This document shows positions 1-8,017 of a DNA stretch of 64,000 bases, one piece after another. The notes beneath the pieces were generated by a model. It saw only the letters and a program-made list of their open reading frames with translations, searched no databases and was not told the DNA's origin. Made by a program: the position numbers and the translations under genes. This stretch comes from JAABQG01 sp963726365 (lineage in GTDB: Bacteria; Pseudomonadota; Gammaproteobacteria; Burkholderiales; Burkholderiaceae_C), in the NCBI GenBank assembly GCA_963726365.1, contig CAVSCI010000009.1:62001-126000 (forward strand), written 5' to 3'. Every line of letters begins with the position of its first letter. Position 1 is the first letter of the stretch.

Positions 1-2
1 CC

Positions 3-248
3 TGCCTGGCGGTCTATGGCTTGGCGCTGGCGGGTCTCGCCGGGCTGCTGCCGCCCGGCCTTGCGGGCACGATGCAGAACATCGCGCTCGCGCTGCTGGT
101 GATCCACGCGCTGGAGATCGTGGTCATGTTCAAGCATGTGCGCCTGTACCGTGGCCCGCTGGCTGTGAGCATGCTGCTGACCCTGCTGTTTGGTCTGCTG
201 CACTGGAAACCGCTGGCCGATGAACAGAAGCGGGCCGGTATCAGGTAA
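3..248 (+). CDS. DUF1145-like small membrane protein, 5' truncated by window edge
   Basis: The frame is open from the left edge, so the start codon lies outside the window; 81 residues are visible. The visible part has two hydrophobic segments (about residues 1-35 and 52-67) with a short basic loop between them (KHVRLYRG). The pattern of an ALEIV motif, a basic loop and a final LLFGLLHW resembles the small DUF1145 membrane family, which has no established function. It lies 62 bases upstream of the sulfatase and may head or belong to the same transcript. The family assignment is from memory of the motif pattern and is tentative. Confidence 0.5.
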   Translation, partial: CLAVYGLALAGLAGLLPPGLAGTMQNIALALLVIHALEIVVMFKHVRLYRGPLAVSMLLTLLFGLLHWKPLADEQKRAGIR

Positions 249-310
249 GGGCGAACCGGATGGCTCGACCCCTCGGATGAATCTTGCAGGAACACGATGA
301 AGATCACTCA

Positions 311-2078
311 ATGATGACGAAATGGGTCTCGATTCTGGCGCTGGCACTGTGCGCGGCCGTCACCGTTCAGGCGGCCTCCGGTGCGCGCCCGAACATCGTG
401 GTGCTGGTTGCCGATGATTGGGGCTTCAGCGACGTGGGCGCTTTCGGTGGCGAGATTGCGACGCCCAACCTCGACGGGCTGGCGCGCAGCGGCATGCGTT
501 TCTCGAACTTCCACGTTGCCGCGTCGTGCTCGCCCACGCGGTCCATGCTGCTGACCGGCGTGGACAACCACCGCAATGGCCACGGCAACCTGCGCGAGAC
601 CATGCCGGGCGAACACCTCGGCAAGCCGGGTTACCTCGGCTCCCTCACGCCCAATGTCGTCACGCTGGGCACCCTGTTGCAGGCCAGTGGTTACCGGACC
701 TATATCGCCGGCAAGTGGAATGTCGGCAATGAGCCGCACAACCTGCCCAACCGGCGCGGCTTCGACCGCTCGTTCGTCATGGGCGATACCGGTTCCGACA
801 ACTGGGAGCCCGAAAAGCGCTACCTGCCCCACGCTGCCACGGTGAACTGGTTCGAGGACGGCAAGGCGCCGGTGTTGCCCAGGGAATTTTTCTCGTCCAC
901 GTTCTTCGTCGACAAGACCATCGACTACATCCGCAGTGGTTCGGCCAGCGGCAAACCCTTTTTTGCCTATGTCGGCTTCCAGGCGAACCATGTGCCGGTG
1001 CAGGCGCCGCAGGCCTTTATCGACAAGTACAAGGGCCGCTACGACGCCGGCTGGACAGCGTTGCGGGAGGCCCGGCGCAACAAGGCGGTCGAACTCGGTC
1101 TGATCCCGAAGGACACGCCCATGGCGACGATGGCCACCACGGGCGACTGGGCCGCGCTGAGTGACAGCGGACCGGCGCTACCAGGCGCGGCTCATGGAGG
1201 TCTACGCCGCGATGGCCGAGTCGCTGGACCATGAGGTCGGCCGCCTGATCGCCTACCTGAAGTCCACGGGCGAGTTCGACAACACGGTGTTCGTGTTCCT
1301 GTCGGACAACGGCCCGGAAGGCTCGGACTACAGGGAGGCCGACCTGTGGCTGAAGTTCAACTACAGCCGCGATCTGGAGCGTCTGGGCGGCAAGGGCGCC
1401 TACGTGGTGCCCGGGCCGTCCTGGGCCAGCGCGTCAGCGTCGCCGTTGGACACCTTCAAGTTCTATTCCGGCGAGGGCGGCATCCGCTCGCCCATGATCA
1501 TCAGCGGCGTCGCCGGCGCGGCCCGCAACCAGATTCACGACGGGTTGACCCACGTGACCGACATCCTGCCAACCCTGCTCGATGTGGCGCAAGTAGCCCG
1601 TCCCGGCACCAGCTTTCGGGGACAGCCCATTGAGGCGCCCACCGGGCACAGCCTGCTGCCGGTTCTCGCCGACCCTGCGCTGCGCGTGCGCGCCGCTGAC
1701 GAGCCGTTGGGCTATGAACTGTCCGGCAATAAGGCGCTGTTCAAGGGGGACCTGAAGATCGCGTTGAACAACCCGCCGATGGGCGACGGGCAATGGCACC
1801 TGTACGACCTGCGCGCCGACCCCGGCGAGACCCATGACCTGCGGACGCAGCGACCGCAGGAGTTTGCCGCGATGCAGGCCGAGTACGCGGCCTGGGCCAA
1901 GGCCAACGGCGTTCTGCCCATGCCCGATGGCTACAACCCCGTGAAGCAGGTCTTGATCAACAGCTTCGTCAATTACTGGATTCCCACCTATCGGAACACG
2001 GCGCTGGCCGTGCTGGCGGGCCTCGTCGGCTTGATCGCCGCCGTGGTCGTGATCCGCCGGCGGCGCCGCGCTGCATGA
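311..2078 (+). CDS. Membrane-anchored sulfatase, single-base frameshift
   Basis: This is a type I sulfatase that would hydrolyse a sulfate ester; the substrate is unknown. A signal peptide (residues 1-21) is followed by the metal-binding Asp pair (D35, D36) and the formylglycine motif CSPTR (C73-R77). A second conserved block (SDNGPEG) lies after the frameshift. The frame changes once near 1164-1166, where one extra base separates the upstream frame from the frame encoding the rest. Restored length is about 588 residues, normal for the family. The C-terminus has a hydrophobic segment followed by five arginines, which suggests a tail anchor with the catalytic domain in the periplasm. The start at 311 places the signal peptide at the N-terminus. 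The stop overlaps the next start by 4 bases. Confidence 0.85.
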
Positions 2079-3328
2079 CGGCCGGCGGTTACCTGGACAG
2101 CCCCTGGCCGGGCGAAGACGCGGGCCCGGCGCGCTTGCAGGCCCCCCGTGGCGGAGACGGATTGCGCCTGCGAGCCGGGGACAAGCTGGGCTGCGTGACC
2201 CGCAACACCTGGATGTCGACCATGACGGTCCTCGGCGCCCCGGGCGAGGTCTATCTGCTGACGCATTCGGTCCTGCGCGCGAGACTGGGGTTTCCCACCA
2301 CATCGCGCGTCGAGCAGATCGACCCGATCACCCTGAAGACCCTTCGCCGTTCGCCGCGCCTGCCCGGCGGACCCATGTGGCCGGGTGGCATGGCGATTCA
2401 CCGCAATGGCGATATGTATGTCGTGTATGGGCGCTGGGCACATCGGCTCAGCCGGGCCTGTGTGCCGCTGGCGTCGCTCCGGCTACCGGTCGATCAGCCC
2501 TACAACTCCTTCGTGCTCCTGGACAACGGCCTGATCGTGACCAAAAACCTGTCAGACCGGACCCCAGCGCGACTGACGGTGATCGATCCCGAGACCCTGC
2601 AGCCCGCCTGCCCGGACAGGGAATGCCCGGAACCGTCAATCGCGCGCCTGAGCGCCAGCGGCAACACGGTCTATGTCGTGGGGGTTCGTTCGATCTTCCG
2701 CTACCACTGGGACGCAGCCGCGCATGCCCTGGTCTTCGATGACGACTGGCGCTTCGACTACATCGGATCGAGCCCCCAAAGCTATGGCTGGGACGTGGTG
2801 CTCGATGGCCACAACGCCTGGTTCATGGACAACGGCCGGCACAACTATGTCGTCAAGATGATCGGCTCGGGCCTCAACCCAACGCCGAACCGGTTGATCC
2901 GGGTATCCCTGACGGATGCGCGCGACCACCAGATGCTGGCCATCAGCGGCATAACCGGGGGCAGTATCACCAACCCGCCCCTGGTCGACCTGCAGCGTCG
3001 CATCGTGCTCGCCTACGATTCGGCCAACCGCTACCTGCGCGCCTGGCGCTTTGACGTGGAGGGCGCGACACTGACACCGCTGTGGGAGAAGTCGCCCTTC
3101 GGCTGCGCCAGCCACATGATCCTGTATCCGGACACTGGCGAAGTCGTCGTCAACGACTACCGCAGGCATGGAGAGGAAGTGGTGGTGCTGGCCATCGAAT
3201 CGGGTCAGGAAATGGCGCGCGTGCGCACCGGCGGCCTCAACCAGGGGGTGGTGTTTCCGAGCGCGGGCTGGGGGCGGGATTTCTACTGGTCCTCGATGGG
3301 CCGGCTCGCGCGGGTGTTTGTTCAATAG
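2075..3328 (+). CDS. Hypothetical protein, probable beta-propeller
   Basis: A protein of 417 residues that I do not recognise as a named family. It has repeated short strand-turn units such as GGMAIHRNGDMYVVYG, LLDNGLIVTKNL and GNTVYVVGVRSIFRYHW. Spaced through most of the chain, these look like blades of a beta-propeller. No signal peptide is visible. The ATG overlaps the sulfatase stop codon by four bases, so the two are probably translationally coupled. A lactonase-like or ligand-sensing role would fit a propeller but nothing specific supports it. Confidence 0.65.
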   Translation: MTAGGYLDSPWPGEDAGPARLQAPRGGDGLRLRAGDKLGCVTRNTWMSTMTVLGAPGEVYLLTHSVLRARLGFPTTSRVEQIDPITLKTLRRSPRLPGGPMWPGGMAIHRNGDMYVVYGRWAHRLSRACVPLASLRLPVDQPYNSFVLLDNGLIVTKNLSDRTPARLTVIDPETLQPACPDRECPEPSIARLSASGNTVYVVGVRSIFRYHWDAAAHALVFDDDWRFDYIGSSPQSYGWDVVLDGHNAWFMDNGRHNYVVKMIGSGLNPTPNRLIRVSLTDARDHQMLAISGITGGSITNPPLVDLQRRIVLAYDSANRYLRAWRFDVEGATLTPLWEKSPFGCASHMILYPDTGEVVVNDYRRHGEEVVVLAIESGQEMARVRTGGLNQGVVFPSAGWGRDFYWSSMGRLARVFVQ

Positions 3329-3350
3329 CTGTCAAAGGAGTCACCTCAAC

Positions 3351-3935
3351 ATGACATTCAGGAAAGGCAGGGTCGCGCTGGCGTGCTGGCTGTTCGCGGT
3401 GAACGTGATGGCCGCCCCGGTCGAGATCTCCGGCGTCAAGCTGGAAGAAGCGATCGACGTCGGCAGCGCACGGCTGCAACTCAATGGCGCCGGGATCCGC
3501 TACAAGGCCATCTTCAAGGTCCTGGTCGCCGGCCTGTACCTGGGCAAGAAGGCGGCCACGCCCGAAGAGGTCTTCGCCGCACCGGGCCCCAAGCGCATGA
3601 GCCTCACGTTTCTGCGCGATGTGGACAGCCAGGAGTTCAGCAAGCAATTCCTGAAGGGCTTCGCGGACAACACGAGTGCGGACGAGGTGGCCAAACTGGC
3701 ACCGGCGCTTGCCCGGATGAGCCAGCTGATCGCCGAGCAGAAGAAATTCCTGACGGGAGACACGTTGACGATCGACTGGATCCCGGGGAGCGGCACGATC
3801 ATTGCCTTCAAAGGCCAGCCGCAGGGTCAGCCGTTCAGGGAAAACGAGCTGATCACGGGCTTGCTGGCCATGTGGGTCGGCAAGAACCCGGCAGACGCGA
3901 GGCTCAAGGACGCCTTGCTGGGCAAGCCGTCGTGA
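3351..3935 (+). CDS. Chalcone isomerase-like family protein
   Basis: A 194-residue secreted protein starting at the ATG that follows AAGGAG by about 11 bases. A signal peptide ends near the AAP at residues 22-24. The motifs SGVKLEEA, RYKAIFKVLVAGLYL and the late PFRENELITGLLAMWVG are typical of the bacterial chalcone-isomerase-like family. Members are usually periplasmic and probably bind fatty acids or other hydrophobic ligands rather than isomerise chalcones. An in-frame extension upstream is possible, but it would overlap the previous gene and remove the signal peptide, so it was rejected. Confidence 0.8.
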   Translation: MTFRKGRVALACWLFAVNVMAAPVEISGVKLEEAIDVGSARLQLNGAGIRYKAIFKVLVAGLYLGKKAATPEEVFAAPGPKRMSLTFLRDVDSQEFSKQFLKGFADNTSADEVAKLAPALARMSQLIAEQKKFLTGDTLTIDWIPGSGTIIAFKGQPQGQPFRENELITGLLAMWVGKNPADARLKDALLGKPS

Positions 3936-3985
3936 TACGGATGATGCCGTTCAGCAAGCTCACTGGACAGGGATGAGGAACTGAA

Positions 3986-4777
3986 ATGTCCAAAACGATC
4001 CTCATCACCGGCGCGGGCACCGGGATCGGCCGTGATGCCGCTTTTGCATTGGCAGCGCGCGGCCATCGCGTGATCGCGGCCACGTTCAACGAGGCCCAGG
4101 CCGACGCCCTGCGCGCCGAATGCCTGACGCGCAGGCTCGCGCTGGAGGTGATCCAGCTCGACATCACCAGCGTCACCGATCGCGAAAAGGCCCTGGCTTT
4201 CGAGCTCGACGTGCTCGTCAACAACGCCGGAATCGGGCAGTCCGGGTCGCTGGCCGAGGTCGATGTGGACCTGATCCGCAGGACCTTTGAGGTCAATGTT
4301 TTTGCCACGCTGGAACTCACCCAACTCGTTCTGCGCGGCATGATTGCGCGCCAGCGCGGCACGGTGCTGTTCGTCAGCTCCATTGCCGGGCGGGTACCCA
4401 TGCCTTTCCTGATGCCGTACTCCATGACCAAGTTCGCACTTTCTGCGGCGGGCGCGGGACTGCGCGCCGAAATGGACCAATTGGGCAAGAACGTCCAGGT
4501 GGCGCTGATCGAACCCGGCGCCATCCACACCGGCTTCAATCAGGCGATGGCTGACAGCAAATACGCCTGGATGGACGAGAAGTCTTATTTTCATGCGCAG
4601 GCGGCGCGGATGAAGGCCAAGGAATCCCGAGTGTTTGGCTTGATCGAGGCCAGGGACACGCGCTCCATCGTCGCGAAGATCATCAAGGCCAGCGAGGCGC
4701 GCCGTCCCAGGCTGCGTTATGTCGCGCCCTGGATCCAGGGCTTCTTCGTGCGGCTGGCCCGCATGTTCGGCGTCTGA
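3986..4777 (+). CDS. SDR family NAD(P)-dependent oxidoreductase
   Basis: A classical short-chain dehydrogenase of 263 residues. It shows the cofactor-binding GAGTGIG (residues 9-15), NNAG (79-82), catalytic Ser at 131/132 and YSMTK (Y145, K149), followed by the EPGAIHTGF segment. The substrate cannot be told from sequence. GAGGAA lies about eight bases before the ATG. It sits 50 bases after the chalcone-isomerase-like gene and 23 bases before the next gene, so it is probably part of the same operon. Confidence 0.88.
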   Translation: MSKTILITGAGTGIGRDAAFALAARGHRVIAATFNEAQADALRAECLTRRLALEVIQLDITSVTDREKALAFELDVLVNNAGIGQSGSLAEVDVDLIRRTFEVNVFATLELTQLVLRGMIARQRGTVLFVSSIAGRVPMPFLMPYSMTKFALSAAGAGLRAEMDQLGKNVQVALIEPGAIHTGFNQAMADSKYAWMDEKSYFHAQAARMKAKESRVFGLIEARDTRSIVAKIIKASEARRPRLRYVAPWIQGFFVRLARMFGV

Positions 4778-4800
4778 AAACGTTTCTCACAGGTCCCTCC

Positions 4801-5877
4801 ATGAAACTCCGTCGTATCGCCTTTTTGACCATTGCGGCGGCTGTCGTCGCCGGTGCCGCCGCCTATGTTTTCCGCGCGCCGCTCAGCATGGCCGTGGCCC
4901 AGCGCGTCGCCGCCAGCCGGCTGGCCGCCGACACCCTGAATGAATTGCCGGACGGCCTGCACGTCGGGCTGTGCGGCGCCGGCTCGCCGATGCCCGACGA
5001 CCGGCGCCTGGGGGCCTGCACGGTGGTCGTGGCCGGCCAGCGCCTGTTTGTGTTCGACACCGGCAATGGCAGCGCCCGCAACATCGGCAAGATGGGCTTC
5101 GTCCATGGCCGTATCGCGGCGATCTTCCTGACCCATTTCCACTCCGACCACATCGATGGCCTGGGCGAGCTCCTGATGCAGCGCTGGGTGTCCACGGGCA
5201 ATGCCGCGCCGGTTCCGCTGTACGGCCCGCCGGGCGTCGACAAGGTCGTGGCGGGATTCATGCAAGCCTATGAGCAGGACCAGCACTACCGCGTCGCCCA
5301 TCACGGCGAACCCACGGTGCCGTCCAGCGGATTTGGCGCGACCGCGAAGCCGTTCAATGTGCCGCCCGAGGGACACGTGGTGCTGATCAAGGACGGCGAT
5401 CTGGAAATCAGCGCCTTTGGCGTCGACCACCAGCCCGTGCATCCCGCCGTCGGCTACCGCATCACCTACAAGGGCCGCGGTGTCGTGCTCAGCGGGGACA
5501 CGAAGAAGGCGGTGGCGGTGCAGCGCGAGGCGACGGATGTCGATCTGCTGGTGCACGAAGCGCTGTCGCCGAAGATGGTCGACCTGCTGGGCCAGGGCGC
5601 GGCCGCCGCGGGGCGCCTCAACGTGAAGAAACTCATGGCCGACATCATCGATTACCACACCACTCCCGAGCAGGCCGCCGAGATTGCCCGCGATGCGAAG
5701 GTTCGTTACCTGCTGCTCAGCCACATCGCGCCGCCGTTGCCCTTGCCGGGGATGGAGAAAGCCTTCCTGGGAGGCGCGTCCGGCATTTTCGAGGGGCCGA
5801 TTCGTGTCGGGGCCGATGGCGATTTCATCAGCCTGCCCGCCGGGTCCACCCAGATCGATGTCAGCCGCCGGTTCTGA
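4801..5877 (+). CDS. Metallo-beta-lactamase-fold hydrolase (RNase Z/arylsulfatase-like), exported
   Basis: A 358-residue MBL-fold enzyme with the zinc motif THFHSDH (residues 111-117), a later GVDHQPVHPAVGYRI block, SGDTK and a terminal LSHIAP. This order is typical of the RNase Z-like branch that includes MBL-type aryl sulfatases. An N-terminal hydrophobic segment (residues 6-24) predicts export or a membrane anchor, which argues against tRNA processing. Its nearness to a formylglycine sulfatase makes a second ester-cleaving activity in one pathway plausible, but that is inference. Confidence 0.82.
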   Translation: MKLRRIAFLTIAAAVVAGAAAYVFRAPLSMAVAQRVAASRLAADTLNELPDGLHVGLCGAGSPMPDDRRLGACTVVVAGQRLFVFDTGNGSARNIGKMGFVHGRIAAIFLTHFHSDHIDGLGELLMQRWVSTGNAAPVPLYGPPGVDKVVAGFMQAYEQDQHYRVAHHGEPTVPSSGFGATAKPFNVPPEGHVVLIKDGDLEISAFGVDHQPVHPAVGYRITYKGRGVVLSGDTKKAVAVQREATDVDLLVHEALSPKMVDLLGQGAAAAGRLNVKKLMADIIDYHTTPEQAAEIARDAKVRYLLLSHIAPPLPLPGMEKAFLGGASGIFEGPIRVGADGDFISLPAGSTQIDVSRRF

Positions 5878-5910
5878 AGGGCGGGGCCGGGTGCGGTAAT
5901 CTGCACTTCC

Positions 5911-6807
5911 ATGACCGACGACCTTTCCCTTCAAACCCTTTTTTTCGACACCGCCGACGGCATCCGGCTGCACGCAAAGGTCTGCGGTCCGACGGATGCA
6001 CCGGTGCTCCTGTTCGTGCACGGCTTTCCCGAGTTCTGGTACACGTGGCATCGGCAGCTCGCGGCGTTTTCGGTCGATTTCCGCTGTGTCGCGATCGACC
6101 TGCGCGGCTTCAACCTGTCTTCGCAACCGACGGATGTCGGCGCCTACAAGCCGCATCTGCTGGTGGCCGACCTGCGCGCCGTGATCCAAGCGCTGGGCGC
6201 GCCGGTGTTCGCCGTGATCGCTCACGACTGGGGCGGCGCGGTCGCCTGGAGCCTGGCGGCGCAGCATCCGGAACTGATGCAGAACTTCGTGGTGCTCAAC
6301 GCGCCGCACACCATCCTCTTCGCAAAGGCGCTGGCCACCGATCCCGGCCAGCAGGCGGCCGGCGCCTACATGAACGTGCTGCGCTTGCCGGGTTCCGAGA
6401 GCCTCCTGGCGAAAGACGGCTATGCCTGGCTGCGCGAACTGCTGGGTGAGTTGGTCGATGAGGAACTGCAGGCCTACATGGCGTGCTGGGCGCACGGCCT
6501 GACCGGTGGCTGCAACTACTACCGCGCCTCACCGCTGCATCCCGACACGCCGGATGCGCCGGGCCGGATGGCTGCCGTGGCGGCCATGCTTGATCCGGCC
6601 GATTTCCAGGTGACCGTGCGCACGCAGGTCATCTGGGGCACCGGCGACGTGGCGCTGCGCCCGGTGTTGCTTGAGGGCCTGGAGCAGCACGCAAGCGACC
6701 TGCGCGTCCATCGTATCGAGGGCGCAGGGCACTGGGTGACGCGACGCAACGCCGATGAGGTGAACCGCGTGATTCGGAGTTTCCTGGCGGGCACACCAGG
6801 CCAGTGA
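5911..6807 (+). CDS. Alpha/beta hydrolase, epoxide hydrolase-like
   Basis: A 298-residue alpha/beta hydrolase. HGFPE (residues 38-42) forms the oxyanion region. The nucleophile elbow is AHDWGG with Asp106 rather than Ser, and the catalytic His is in GAGHW (H274). An Asp nucleophile and the HGFPE motif are the signature of epoxide hydrolases and haloalkane dehalogenases. It is the last forward gene of the first cluster and converges on the DUF3617 gene 47 bases downstream. Confidence 0.85.
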   Translation: MTDDLSLQTLFFDTADGIRLHAKVCGPTDAPVLLFVHGFPEFWYTWHRQLAAFSVDFRCVAIDLRGFNLSSQPTDVGAYKPHLLVADLRAVIQALGAPVFAVIAHDWGGAVAWSLAAQHPELMQNFVVLNAPHTILFAKALATDPGQQAAGAYMNVLRLPGSESLLAKDGYAWLRELLGELVDEELQAYMACWAHGLTGGCNYYRASPLHPDTPDAPGRMAAVAAMLDPADFQVTVRTQVIWGTGDVALRPVLLEGLEQHASDLRVHRIEGAGHWVTRRNADEVNRVIRSFLAGTPGQ

Positions 6808-6854
6808 TCCTGATCCGTCTGTGCTCCCGGCCGGGTGAAACTGCGGCCGACCGA

Positions 6855-7394
6855 TCAGCGCTTGATCGGCTTGATCGCGCCGCAGTCGGCGGCGAGCCAT
6901 TTGCCCGACTGGTCCATGGTCATGCGCTCGGGCTTGCCCTCGACGCTGGTGTTGACGACGGACTTGCTGGTGTAGGCCGTGGGGCTGCTGAAGGTGACCT
7001 CGCCCTCGCCACTGGTGGGGGGCTTGCCAGTGCAGGTGAAGGCGAACTTCATCGTGTTGCCGCTGCGCTTGGTGACTTCCTGCTTGCACTGGTCATTGAA
7101 CTTCGGCATGTCCATGCGCGCGGCATCTTCGGGTGTGATGCAGACCTTGACGATGTTGACCTTGGCGCCCATGGCGACGCCGCTCTGGGCCATCATCTGC
7201 TCCATCTGCTTGCGCTTCTCGGGCGGCATCGCGGCGATCTGCTTCTGCAGTTCGGCCATGCCTTGTTCCATCTTGCCGCTCTGGCTCTTCATCGTGAAGC
7301 TGTGCTCCCACAGGCCGGGCTTCATGCTCTGTGCGCTGACGGACAGGCAGGTGACGAGCAGTGGCGCCGCGGCCAGGATCAGACGCAGTTTCAT
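6855..7394 (-). CDS. DUF3617 domain protein, periplasmic
   Basis: A 179-residue secreted protein of unknown function. It has a signal peptide of about 21 residues (cleavage near SAQ), the MKPGLWEHSFTM strand typical at the start of DUF3617, a Gln/Met-rich helical insert and conserved cysteines (KVCITP, DQCK, FTCTG, DCG). The start at 7394 is fixed by AGGAGG about seven bases upstream on the minus strand. It lies downstream of the Lrp-type gene on the same strand. Confidence 0.75.
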   Translation of the reverse strand: MKLRLILAAAPLLVTCLSVSAQSMKPGLWEHSFTMKSQSGKMEQGMAELQKQIAAMPPEKRKQMEQMMAQSGVAMGAKVNIVKVCITPEDAARMDMPKFNDQCKQEVTKRSGNTMKFAFTCTGKPPTSGEGEVTFSSPTAYTSKSVVNTSVEGKPERMTMDQSGKWLAADCGAIKPIKR

Positions 7395-7444
7395 GGCGAA
7401 ATCCTCCTGAAAAATCGCGCATTGTGCGCCCTGCCGGCGCCGCA

Positions 7445-7918
7445 CTACAGCGGCAGGCGCGTGCTGTTCTTCACCTCTTCCATCACCGGGTAGGTGCGCG
7501 TTTCGCGCACACCCGGCAGTTGCCACAGCACGGTGCCGGCAAAGTCGCGGTAGGCCGCCATGTCGGCCATGCGCGTCTTGAGCAGGTAGTCGAATCCGCC
7601 GGCCACCATGTGGCACTCCAGGATGGCCTCCTGCGCCTGCACCGCTGCCTTGAACTGCTCGAAGACGTTGGGCGTCGTGCGGTCCAGCAGCACCTCGACG
7701 AAAACCATCATGCCGCGGCCGAGCTTCGGCGGGTTCAGCCGGGCCTCGTAGCCCAGGATGTAGCCCTCGCGGGTGAGGCGCTGCACCCGCGCCAGTACGG
7801 CCGTGGGCGAGAGCGCCACCGCCTCGGCCAACTTCAGGTTGGAGAGCCGGCCGTCAGCCTGCAAGGCACTCAGGATGCGCTGGTCGATGCGGTCGATGCC
7901 CCAGGGAGATTGAGCCAT
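7445..7918 (-). CDS. Lrp/AsnC family transcriptional regulator (putative proline-responsive regulator)
   Basis: A 157-residue Lrp-type regulator with an N-terminal winged helix-turn-helix (IDRIDQRILSALQADGRLSN, then the LSPTAVLARVQRL recognition region) and a C-terminal RAM/AsnC effector domain. It is transcribed divergently from putA across a 99-base gap. In many proteobacteria an Lrp-family activator in this position controls proline use (PutR/BkdR type). The proline assignment rests on context alone. Confidence 0.85.
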   Translation of the reverse strand: MAQSPWGIDRIDQRILSALQADGRLSNLKLAEAVALSPTAVLARVQRLTREGYILGYEARLNPPKLGRGMMVFVEVLLDRTTPNVFEQFKAAVQAQEAILECHMVAGGFDYLLKTRMADMAAYRDFAGTVLWQLPGVRETRTYPVMEEVKNSTRLPL

Positions 7919-8017
7919 GGCTAGTGAAAGATACGGAAATTGACTTCAAATATAGCGTGAAATTCATCAATCGTCGATCCATGATGGCGACATTCACCAG
8001 TTGCCATGGAGTTTCCG
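7919..8017. promoter_or_regulatory. Divergent lrp-like/putA control region
   Basis: An AT-rich gap between two divergent genes. It contains the palindrome TGAAATTCA at 7958-7966 and a TTGACT at 7940-7945 that could serve as a -35 element for putA, with no convincing -10 at the right distance. The palindrome is a plausible regulator site, but Lrp-family sites are too degenerate to assign by eye. Confidence 0.35.
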
